Below are positions 47,587-57,603 of a DNA stretch of 64,000 nucleotides, piece by piece (within the stretch, counting starts at the first letter, position 1; the number at the start of each line of letters is the position of its first letter). The notes under the pieces were generated by a model, which was not told the DNA's origin, ran no database searches, and saw nothing but the letters and a program-made list of their open reading frames with translations. The stretch spans positions 116,992,698 to 117,056,697 of the forward strand of contig NC_134096.1 in NCBI RefSeq assembly GCF_000715075.1, given 5' to 3'. The position numbers and the translations under genes are program-made. This DNA comes from Nicotiana tabacum (Eukaryota > Streptophyta > Magnoliopsida > Solanales > Solanaceae).

Positions 47587-48656
47587 CTAATGCTTGTTGG
47601 CACCTCGGGGTCCAAGAAAAATCGTTCTTCTTTTTGGTAGGGAGAAAAATTTATGACTTCGATCAGATGATCTTGAGATGAACCGGCTTAAGGCAGCAAT
47701 CCGACCCATTAGCCTTTGTACGGCCTTCACACTGTCCACAATGACGATGTCTTCGATGGCCTTGATTTTATCGGGGTTAATCTCTATTCCCCGATGTGAC
47801 ACCATGAAGCCGAGGAACTTGCCCGAACCAACTCCGAAAGCATATTTCTCGGGGTTGTGCTTCATGTTGAATTTCCTTAAAATCTCGAACGTTTCCTGCA
47901 AATGAGTTAAATGGTCCTCTGCGCGCAGGGACTTAGCTAACATGTCATCAATATAAACTTCCATTGATTTTCCTATTTGTTCTTCGAACATTTTATTTAC
48001 TAGGCATTGGTAAGTAACCCCCGCATTTTTTAGCCCGAAGGGCATCACATTATAACAATACGTTCCATACTTGGTGACAAATGAAGTCGTTTCCTGGTCC
48101 TCCGGGTTCATCTGGATTTGATTATACCCGGAATAGGCATCGAGAAAAGTGAGGATCTCATTGGCGGCCGTGGCATCGATCATGCGATCGATATTGGGCA
48201 GCGGAAAGGAATCTTTGGGGCATGCTTTGTTCAAATCCTTATAGTCCACGCACATTCTAAGTTTGTTTCCTTTTTAGGGACTACAACTACGTTGGCTAAC
48301 CATTAGGGATATTTAACCTCCCGAATGGACCCTACTTTGAGAAGCTTGATTACCTCGTCCTTTATGAATGTGTGCTTTCTATCGGACTGGGGTCTTCTCT
48401 TTTGCTTTACCAGTCTGAACCTAGGGTCCAAACTTAGATGATGTGTCGTTATGTCCGGCGGGATCCCTGTTATATCTAAATGGGACCAGGCAAAACAATC
48501 GATGTTATCGATAAGAAATTGAACGAGTTTCTTCCTGAGTTCAGGGCTCAACCCCGTTCCCAAGTATACCTTTCGCTCGGGCCAGTGCTTGATTAATATG
48601 ACTTGCTCTAGCTTCTCGATCGTCGATTTTGTGGCGTCGGAGTCATCGGGAATCAT
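47587..48656 (-). pseudogene. Reverse transcriptase of Tat element 2
   Basis: Starts with CFAWSHLDITGIPPDI and a basic VKQKRR linker, then SIREVKYP, a stop at about 48302 and a 1-bp frameshift near 48265. The polymerase continues with MCVDYKDLNKACPKDSFPLP, FLDAYSGYNQI, MPFGLKNAGVTYQ, catalytic YIDDML and LGFMVSHRGIEINPDK. It copies element RNA into DNA by family knowledge. The catalytic core is intact in one 222-codon frame. Confidence 0.93.
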
Positions 48657-48737
48657 GAAAGATCGAGGGACCCTTTGATCACCATCCTCTTCGATTTTCT
48701 AGTTGTCTGGCTGGGTTGAAGCCAATGTCTGTGATTG

Positions 48738-49199
48738 CTATTTGGTGTCCCGTTCTCCTTCTGGGGCCGATCCTTTTATCGGCGAAAGTGAGGACACTGG
48801 TTTAGCTTCATCGACGACGAACATTTCTTTCGCGGCTGGTTGTTCTCCGTACACCGTTTTGACACCTCCCGACGTCAGGAATTTGAGGGCCTGGTATAGG
48901 GTCGAAGGCACAACTCTCATATTGTGGATCCATGGCCTTCCGAAAAGGGCGTTATATCTCATATCGCCTTCGATCAAGTGAAACTTTGTTTCCTGGATGG
49001 TTCCGGCCACGTTTATTGGTAGGACTATCTCACCTTTGGTGATTTTGCATGCCATATTGAACCCGTTTAGGACCAGAGTTGCGGGTACGATCTAATCCTG
49101 TAGGCCGAGCTGCTCCACTACCTTCAATCGGATGATGTTGGCCGAGCTACCTAGATCGATTGACACACGCTTAATTTTAGTTTTATTCACGAGTACGGA
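48738..49199 (-). pseudogene. Aspartic protease of Tat element 2
   Basis: The active-site strand VSIDLGSSANII ends the gag frame near 49125, and the second half (ITKGEIVLPINVAG, YNALFGRPWIHNM) follows after a stop near 49090. The active-site D-x-G-S pattern is present, though x is Leu. Confidence 0.8.
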
Positions 49200-51011
49200 T
49201 ATTACCAGTGCATCATTGTGAGGTTGGATAACCCCCTCTACATCTTCATCATCAAAGGACAGAGTCCTCATGGGTGCGTAATCCTGAGTCCGAGATCTTT
49301 TTTCCCTCACCATCGATGTTTTAGTGCGTTTAAGCATTGGTCCCTGAGGGGTATCGATGCCACCGATGATCATGTGGATGACGTGCTGCGGTTCTTCTTG
49401 CTCGTTTTGCTTGCTGAAATTCCTACTTTTAAAATGGCTCTTTGCCCTATCACTCAGAAACTCCCGAAGGTGCCCTTTGTTAAATAAGCGAGCTATTTCC
49501 TCTCTTAGTTGCTTGCAATCTTCCGTTTTGTGGCCATGGGTACCATGATATTCACACATTTGATTGGGATTTCTTTGGGCAGGATCGGTCTGCATTGGTC
49601 GAGGCCATTTAGTGTCTTTGATGCGTCCGATGGCCGACACGAGAGCGGATGCACCAACGCTGAAGTTATATTCTGATAATCGAGGTGCTTCTATAGGATC
49701 GGCATATTTATCAAAGCCTCTCTTACTCATAAGCCCCTGAGAATTTTGTCCTCGATCAATCCTTTGATTGTTCCGAACTGCATTGCGTGCTGAACCGTTG
49801 TTCACCCGATCTGCGACATATGGTCGATATCGGTCTCTATTCGACCTTTGTTCTCTGTCAATCTGCTTTTGATTAATAACTGTCCTGTTCTGATGAACAG
49901 GTCCGTACGGGGCTCCCGACTGATCATCCTCGACCCTAATTTTTGATTGATATCGGTTGTGCACATCCGCCCAAGTTACCGCTGGATACTCGATCAAATT
50001 TTGTTTCAGCCGATGTGATGCTGTCGAACTTAGCTCGTTCAACCCTTGGGTGAAGGCTTGTACAGCCCAGTCGTCTGTGACCGGGGGTAATTCCATGCGT
50101 TCCATTTGAAATCGGGATACGAATTCCCTCAGCATTTCACTCTGCCTTTGCTTTACTTTGAAGAGGTCTGATTTCCTCGTTGCAACCTTTATGGCACCAG
50201 TATGTGCCTTTACGAATGAATCTACTAACATGGCAAAAGAATCGATGGAATTCGGCGGTAAATTGTGGTACCAGATCATAGCTCCTTTTGAGAGGGTCTC
50301 CCCGAACTTTTTCAACAGCACGGATTCGATCTCATTGTCTTCCAAATCGTTGCCTTTTATGGCACATGTGTAAGAGGTGACATGTTCGTTGGATAAGTCG
50401 TACCGTTATATTTGGGAATTTCGGGCATACGGAATTTTTTGGGGATTGGCTTCGGTGCCGCACTCGACGGAAAAGACTTGTATGAATTTTTTCGAATGAA
50501 GCCCCTTTATCATTGGTGGAGCCCCCGAGATTTGGTCGACCCTGGCATTGTACGTTTCCACCCTCTTGTCATTGGCTTCGACTCGTTTTGTGAGTTTCTC
50601 GAGCAATTTAGTAATTCCGGGAGTAGTCCCCAATTCTTGCTCGTTAGATTTCACTATGGCAGGCTCTGTTCTGGGGGTGACTTCTCGAAGTGGATTGGAA
50701 ACCGGCCTACTTTGTGCGCGGGTTTGGCTCTGTAGCTGAGCTATCGCTACTTGTTGGGCTTGCAGCATCTCGAAGATCATACGTAAGCTGGCCCCGATTC
50801 CCCCAGGGTTTTGGGTGTCTCGGGCTACGGATCGAGTACCGCCCTAAATGCTTCTTTCCGGTTTGGAACGCTGGTTCGCCTCCAAAGCTATTTGTGAATT
50901 TACATCCAAAGGTATTTGGGCTCGAATTTCGGGTACTTCGATTCGAGCCTCGGGTGCCAAGTTGTTGGTTTCATCTTGAAGGCCTGCTTCGTAATCGATC
51001 GGTGAAGCCAT
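49200..51011 (-). pseudogene. gag of Tat element 2
   Basis: Likely start is the ATG at 51011 (MASPIDYEAG), 138 bases from the LTR. A stop interrupts near 50845, then MIFEMLQAQQVAIAQLQSQT begins a coiled segment, and a frameshift near 50345-50410 precedes the main frame. That frame has the gag core (FVSRFQMERMELPP, WYHNLPPNSIDSF), an Arg-rich part and the knuckle-like CEYHGTHGHKTEDC. Closely parallel to gag of Tat element 1, including segment order. Confidence 0.9.
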
Positions 51012-51127
51012 TCTATCGGTGGTTATTTGTAGCTGACCCGAAATTCAAGATATTTTCGGAAATAAGTGCAAAGCACAATGGCGTGTTTTTTTTCCAGATT
51101 TGTATCAAATGACCACTGTTATCCTCG

Positions 51128-51147
51128 GCCCCACGGTGGGCGCCAAA
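51128..51147 (-). other. Primer binding site candidate
   Basis: On the minus strand TTTGGCGCCCACCGTGGGGC lies next to the LTR end. This word is common after LTRs of Tat-type elements. It differs from the site in Tat element 1, so the two may use different tRNA primers. Confidence 0.6.
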
Positions 51148-51148
51148 C

Positions 51149-51460
51149 TGTTTACCCGAAAAATGGATAGAGTTGAATTTATACGCAGTTCCGAGGATAT
51201 GTGGCGTAACTTGATATAAAATGCAAGGATAAATAAAAATGTAAATGTAGATTGGAGAGAATGCAATATAGATAAGCTTATCAAGAACAATGAACCTTAG
51301 GATTCGACAAATAGAATCAATCTAAGAAACTGAAAGAGCGATTTTTTATTGTAGAAGAATATAGTGCTTTTATTACAATGTAAGTCTCAGAAAAACTTGT
51401 CCAACAGAAATGAAAACCAATCCCTTTTATAGTGGAGGGATTCGGCTCCAAACATAAAAC
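51149..51460 (-). repeat. Partial duplicate of the 5' LTR (312 bases)
   Basis: Repeats the LTR from TGTTTACCCG to GGCTCCAAACATA, where it joins AAAC-TGTTTACC of the complete LTR. In element orientation it holds the region from just upstream of the TATA box (51425-51431) to the LTR end, so the element has two promoters in tandem. Confidence 0.93.
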
Positions 51461-52191
51461 TGTTTACCCGAAAAATGGATAGAGTTGAATTTATACGCAG
51501 TTTCAAGGATATGTGGCGTAACTTGATACAAAATGCAAGGATAAATAAAAATGTAAATGTAGATTGGAGATAATGCAATCTAGATAAGGTTATCAAGAAC
51601 AATGAACCTTAGGATTCGACAAATAGAATCAATCTAAGAAACTGAAAGAGCGATTCTTTACTGTAGAAGAATATAGTACTTTTATTACAATGTAAGTCTT
51701 AGAAAAACTTATCCTACAGAAATGATAACCAAGCCCTTTTATAGTGGAGGGATTCGGCTTCAAGCATAATAAAATAAACATTCAGTGGGAGACCCATGAT
51801 AAGTCAGCTTTTCCATAACTTCTGCCAAGATTCTCTCTAGTGGGATTGCAACGACTTTTGTCTGCGAGCTCAATCTTGCTTAGAATCCTCGATTTTGGTT
51901 TGAGCTTGATTTCGGCTCGAACTTGTGATCTTGGTTCGAGCCCGATCCTGGTTCGAGCCCTCGAATTGATTCCAGGTCAATGTTGGTTGGTCTCTGGATT
52001 ATCAGCATGATAGGTCTACCCTGCATCATGGTTAGATTCTTATTCGAGTTTGATTATGATATCGATCTCGACACGGACCGGCCTCCCCGGGTTCGAGGTT
52101 AGTTCGTCCCCCTTCGGGATCTTACTTCGATACATCACCCTTCGAACTCGATCGGACATGGCAAGGCTAAAATCTATTTCGACCGTATACA
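51461..52191 (-). repeat. Complete 5' LTR of the second Tat element
   Basis: 731 bases, the same length as the 3' LTR, TGTTTACCCG...CCGTATACA. Followed by target duplication CCCCA. Confidence 0.94.
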
Positions 52192-52196
52192 CCCCA

Positions 52197-52829
52197 CTTT
52201 CAGTTAACAACTTCCTTTGAGAAAAATCTGTAAAATCAATATTTTGGGACCATTATATTCCTACTAAATGAATACAAAAATATTCGGTAATGTCAAAAGT
52301 TCATCTTTCAAACAAAACTCAAGTAAGCGATATACTATTCAGTTTAATAAAGCATCTTCAAAAAAATAATAAAATAGTAGTAATAATTTTGAAAAAGAAG
52401 AAGATAAACCCAGTTATAGAACACTGTTTACTGTGAGAAAAAAATGTGCATGAGTAAATCAAACATATCTATGGACATGTTGTTTGACCAAAAAATGCAA
52501 ACCTTTGTTTAAACTGATTAATAATGTTATATAAAAAGGGATTAGACCTAGTTAATAATAATATCCCCAGATTTATAACTAATCAACTCAAATAAAACCG
52601 GGCAGTGTTGGCGGAACATTAAATGTTGTGTACATTCAATGTTTCAAGATCTTTAATGATAGAAGAATTTCAAGCAATAAATAATAATAAATGGTATTAA
52701 CGTAGATAAGGAGAATGATTCACCCAATATTGAATGGGGTAGATGATTCCTCCTTCCTACAGTGATGAGTAATAGGCAAAAGCTATAATATTGGAATTAT
52801 TCTCGAATCTGATGGAAAAGTGTGAAATC
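52197..52829. other. Probable host DNA, with no gene seen
   Basis: Continues the sequence left of 40560 once the Tat element is removed. AT-rich. Part of it (from about 52600) may already belong to the U5 part of the LTR-like sequence that follows, but no LTR end could be set. Confidence 0.35.
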
Positions 52830-53215
52830 ATATATAATCGAATCTTCTCAGAAAGGTAGTGTTTGTATCTTTTCTAGAGAGAAAATCCTCTTATCAAAAA
52901 GTGTTCTTATTAGAGAATGTTACATACCCTTTTCCCCTATCTTTTTTTCTATTTATACGGGACATACCCTAGCCAACCCTAAAAGTACAGACACCAAGAA
53001 TATTCAATGGAATATTCTCTTGAATATCCTATTACAAAAACTAGTCGTTAGCACTGCCCTTGATACTCGACCTCGACCGTTATTGACTGCTCGGCTATGA
53101 GCCCTGTTATCTACTAGTCGGCCTCGACCATATCGCTTTCCACGATATCGCTCTACTGCTAAATCCCCTGAGGCAGATTTTGAATTATACAATTAATCCA
53201 ACCGCTTATAGATGT
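52830..53215 (-). repeat. LTR-like sequence of a third Tat element
   Basis: On the minus strand a U3-like TCGA-rich part (GGTCGAGGCCGACTAG) is followed by CCCGTATAAATAG (TATA box at 52952-52958) and a leader-like stretch. It lies directly downstream of the pol fragment at 53220-54203, where a 3' LTR belongs if the pol 3' end and spacer were deleted. Ends not determined. Confidence 0.4.
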
Positions 53216-53219
53216 CGAC

Positions 53220-54203
53220 CCTGGGCGACCTTGATGAGCGGCCTCTGTTAGTTAGGGTTGAGATGTGATATCATGCTCACTTAATTCTATGGCCCACTTG
53301 GCTAACCTGCCTGATAGCTCGAGCTTATGCAAAATACTTCGCAAGGGAAAAGTTGTGACTACCGAGATGGGGTGGCACTGAAAGTAGGGTCTAAGCTTTC
53401 ATGAAGCTACGACCAAGGCCAGGGCCAATTTTTCAAGGTGGGGATACCTCATCTAGGCATCGATTAAGGTTTTGCTAATGTAATAGATCGGATATTACAT
53501 ACCTTTATATTCTCGGACCATGACTGCACTCATCCTACTTCAGATACGGCGAGGTAGACGAGAAGGCGTTCTCCCGATTCCGCTTTAGAAAGCAACAGCG
53601 GTGACGACAGATAAGCCTTTAATTCCTTCAGGGCTTGAACGCACTCGGAAGTCCACTGGAGGCCGTTGTCTTTCTTGAGTATGCCAAAAAACTTATGGCA
53701 TCTATCAGATGATCGCGAGATGGATCTCGACAGGGCGACGATACAGCCGGTCAGCCTCTGCACCTAGTTTTTGCTGGTTAAGTGCTCTGGTATTCCTTCT
53801 ATGTCTTTGATTTGGTTGGGGTTGACCTCGATACCTCTTTGTGGTACTAGGAAGCCCAAGAATTTTCCTGAGGTCACACCGAACGCACACTTTTCAGGAT
53901 TTAGCTTCATTCCGTACCGCCTGAGTATATCGAAGGATTCTTTCATGTGGTTGATGTGATCTTCTTTCCTTTTGGACTCGACCAACATATCGTCTATGTA
54001 GACTTCCATGGTCTTGCTTAGTTGGTCTTTGAACATTTTGGCGACCAACCTTTGGTATGTCGCACCCAATATTTTCAGTCCGAAGGGCATCACCCTATAG
54101 CAGTACGTTCCTTGGTGGGTGATTAAGGTGGTATTCCTCTCGTCCTCCTCTTCCATGAGGATCTGATTGTTGATCTCGTCCAAGTCACACCTCTATTCGG
54201 GGT
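53220..54203 (-). pseudogene. Reverse transcriptase-RNase H fragment of a third Tat element
   Basis: Reads ILMEEEDERNTTLITHQGTY, then RVMPFGLK, catalytic YIDDMLVESKR, LGFLVPQRGIEVNP, a stop at 53764, LTGCIVALSRSISRSSDR, LLVYLAVSEVG and, with several stops, the RNase H words YPHLEKLALAL and LRPYFQCHPI up to about 53275. The start is cut by the Athila LTR at 54204, within the DAYSGYNQ region, so the rest of this pol may lie beyond the right end of the Athila element. It is more decayed than Tat element 2. Confidence 0.88.
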
Positions 54204-55707
54204 TGTGAAACGGTCGATTGCAATAATAATACCCAACAAGGAGTCGGGATCAAATCCACAGCTAGATGAGATTAGTGGTATATATTTGGATAAAGCACGT
54301 GAAGTATATTGGTTGCACTTCCACAAATATAGTTTTGTTTTTACTTCTAAAATTACGTTAAGGATTACAATTCTAAAGATATAAAACTAGAGAATATTGT
54401 TTTTGGATGGTTTTCAAATATATAAAAAGTCCTAGGGGTATGACCTTCACCTAGGTGTTTGCCTAACGGGTTGTAAACTTTAAAGTTTGTTTTGTTGGTC
54501 GGGGTGTATTATAGCAATCAACACTCAAATACCCACTCAATACCTCTCGGTAAGAGAGTGATTTTGCCCAATTTGGCTTTCTCAAGTCCAAATGGGTATT
54601 GAATAAAACAATTGATAAAATGCTCAAGTCGGGTTTTACTATCTCCAGGTTCAACCCTTTAATTGGGACTATCAATCTCTTGATTTTATCCAAATTTTTG
54701 TTAGCCAAGTTTTCCTAGACTAAGTCTCTCTTTCGCAAGTAGAGACCAAGTTAAATAGGCATAAATTAATGTTTGCAACTATTAATTCTACAATTAAAGG
54801 TAAGAACAAAGCTAAATAATAAACACCCAACCATAAACAAGCCATAAATCAAACACCCATTAGGTTCACACACTAGGGTTGGGTCACAACCCTAGCTAAA
54901 AGTCTAGCTACTCATAATAGGTATAGAGGAAAAATAAAGAAGAAAAGATGATAAAACTCATATTGCAAGATTAAAAGATAAAATTCCAATGTTAAATCAC
55001 CAAAGTAAGCTAAAATTGCTTAAAAGGGTAAAGAAAAACAACTATAGGACTTTCAATATTCAAAAGCTTGACCTAATTTCGTGAAAGTAGTCTGTTTATA
55101 CAAAGCTGGAATTTTCAAACAAAATTGCCCTTTCGGAGGTTCTGCGGCTGCACAATTATATGCGCGGTCCGCGCTTCTCTTCAGATCTTGACAAGAGTTG
55201 ACTCTGCGGCCGTACAATTCCGGATTGCGGCCGTATTTTATATGTTCTGCGGTCCGCACAATTCTGGGTGCGACGACACTGGGCTCTTCTGCGGACCGCA
55301 CATTTCCTGAGTGCGGTTGCATAGCTGTTTCTGTGGCTGCACAATTATTGTGCGGTCCGCATTTCTTCTTGAGGTTGAAATGAAACTCTCTGAACTTTGG
55401 CTCTTACGTAGCTTCTGCGGCCGCACAATAATTGTGCGGTCCGCACTTTGCACTGGGGCTCTATTGATTTTCCTCCACATTCTGCGGCCGCAGATAAAAA
55501 TCTGCTGTCCACACTTGAGCTTATGTGCTTGATTTTTGTCCTTGTTCAAATCACTCTTCCTTGAGTTGGATTTCATCATAGTGGCTCATTTTCCAATACT
55601 CCTGCAGGTAAGCATATTTCATCAGTTTTTGGGAATACAATTAGGCACTTTTGGACTAAAACGAAAGCTAAAATGCGCTAATAAGTAGTCAAAATTCCCA
55701 CTTATCA
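54204..55707 (-). repeat. 3' LTR of the Athila element
   Basis: About 1,504 bases. Plus-strand ends are TGTGAAACGGTCG and CCCACTTATCA; on the minus strand it starts TGATAAGTGGGAATTTTGAC directly after the polypurine tract. An array of NotI-like palindromes occupies 55137-55512, roughly 195-570 bases into the LTR. Confidence 0.88.
55137..55512. repeat. Array of TGCGGCCGCA/TGCGGTCCGCA palindromes in the LTR
   Basis: Seven units, each often two palindromes joined by ACAATT-type spacers. At 55416-55445 TGCGGCCGCACAAT and ATTGTGCGGTCCGCA form a 30-base near-perfect inverted repeat with one mismatch pair. Units start mostly with TCTGCGG. Confidence 0.92.
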
Positions 55708-55724
55708 ACTCTCTCAAACTTAAG
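55708..55724 (-). other. Polypurine tract of the Athila element
   Basis: On the minus strand CTTAAGTTTGAGAGAGT precedes TGATAAGTGGG. The form AGTTTGAGAGAG is the one I associate with Athila-type elements. Confidence 0.75.
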
Positions 55725-57603
55725 CTTTTGCTTGTACTCAAGCAAATAAGGTAATTCCCACCTCCACAAGATAAGAGCTATTCCAGCTAATCTAAGGTAA
55801 ATCAAATACAAATTAATTGGGACCAACAATTACCCACAACACTTATGGATTATCAACAAGGTAATGATTTGAAGTTTTAAGCACAAATAGTTCTAATGTG
55901 ACACTAGAGCATCAAGAGTTGATTTTACTCATCAAGGAAGTTTGCTCTTTCATGTAGGTCATTGTGGATCCCAAACTCCTCCTCCTCTACTATCCGTTAG
56001 CATATCTCACTTAAGAATGTAGCACTCACTTCAAGGATTTATGAAAAGTTCGCTCATCTCTCTCAAAAGAATGTCACAAGTATGGCTCTAAGTACCATAT
56101 GCTTGCCCCTCATGTAACTCACCACTAATGTAAGTTCACTCGGCTTGAAATCACGTAGGGCTTTTTCAGAATATAATGAAGGCTTTTGGACTAAGGTAGA
56201 AAATGTTGGAATGGAACGGGTTCATCTTTCCTTAAGCACTCCATTATCTCTTTTTGGGTCATGCTTTGCCGATTCTTTGAGTCATTTTCTTTTTCCTTAG
56301 GGGAACTAGAGAAACTTAACATCACTCTTTCTTGGTCATGATATTCGTTTTCTCCTTCTTTGTTTTCTCCATGCTTTGCATTTTTGCTTTTCTTTGAATC
56401 CCTTCAACGCTTCAACTTATTCACTTTTTTTTGCATTTTTTTTCTTTTGTTCTTCCTTTCTTTTTCTTTGCCTTTCCTTTTCTTCATTTCTTTTCTATTT
56501 TTGTACCTTGATACCACTTTCAAATTTCTCGTCTCTCCCCCAAACTTATGTTTTAGCTCATTATTTCTCAAGAGTGTTAAGGAAAGCTCGGGTGCCAAGA
56601 GAGGATCATTACAAAACGGGTAAAGGTTTGTAACATGGTTATCAAATGAGAAATGTTTTAGGCTCAAATGGGTTGACTAGGTATAACAACATTGGTGGGT
56701 CACGGAAAATTTCAAAACGGGTTAAGGAGAGCCTACAATCACTTCTCAAACCAAGCAAAACATAGAATTTCGCCTAGAAACACATTCGGGGCAAGTTCTA
56801 GACCATTCGCACTGGTACTTGGACTTGCAACAAAACATCTCACCTCTCACACAGATGGATTGTTCAAGAGGATAGAGTCGAGGGCCTACAACAACCACAT
56901 ACGAGATTGAAAATCACTAATGGTTCAACTAAACTACTCGATGATTGCTTAAGTCAACACAAGAGTCAAAATGTCACTAACTAGGGCTATTTCTTTCCAA
57001 GAACGTATTTTTAATCATAAGCATGTAGTTAAGTGTGTTGGTACCAAGTAAAGCATGCTTGACTCTTCTAGTTCGACTCAATTAGGTCCTCTTATTCATT
57101 ATTACTATTGTTCTTACCTAAACATAAAAAATGGACTCAATCCTTTAAGAAGGTTATCACACCATCCATCGTTGGGAAGAATCACCCGGTTCACACAAAA
57201 ACCACCTTTGGAAAGAACTGTGGCATTAAGAAAACCAAAGGCTTATTGATCACTTAAACATGAAAAGAAACTGCTAAATTAAAAATAAGGTATTAAAGTA
57301 AATAAGAAGCTATTAGATTAAACATTGACTACTGAGAAAACAAAATAAAGAAGCTATGAAGTAAACTGCTGAAAGCATAAATGAATATACAAACTGAGAA
57401 AGGGAAAGAGAATATATACATCAATAGAGAGAGAAGAATATGTACATAATGAAAGTAAAAATAAAAAGAGAATGTTATCAGGTATTACAGGCCAATGTCA
57501 AATGTCAAATCAAAATAGACTCTACCTCCCTAAATAAAAATAAGCATTGTCCTCAATGCTTAACAAAATAAAAACAAGGAAGGAAAAGAGTAGAGAAGAC
57601 TCC
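55725..57603 (-). other. Non-coding region between ORF3 and the 3' LTR
   Basis: 1.9 kb without a supportable gene. It includes a long T/C-rich run (56360-56530) whose open frames are low-complexity. Just after ORF3 (57545-57565) lies CATTGTCCTCAATG, a palindromic word that I recall from Athila-like elements. No tRNA or repeat array seen. Confidence 0.6.

Larger units (their letters stand above)
40565..52191 (-). mobile_element. Nearly full-length Tat-lineage Ty3/gypsy element with antisense gene
   Basis: Limits are set by CCCCA at 40560-40564 and 52192-52196, and by two 731-base LTRs (40565-41295, 51461-52191). In its minus orientation: 5' LTR, an extra partial LTR, primer site, gag, protease, reverse transcriptase, RNase H, a second RNase H, integrase, a tandem-repeat spacer, then a five-exon gene on the opposite strand, polypurine tract and 3' LTR. 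Two RNase H domains and an antisense gene point to the Tat lineage. LTRs look about 97% alike, so this insertion is among the younger ones here, yet all genes carry damage. Confidence 0.95.

Noticed and set aside
56360..56667. Phe/Ser-rich and Lys/Arg-rich frames on opposite strands
   Set aside because: Low-complexity translation of a T/C-rich run in the Athila 3' region.
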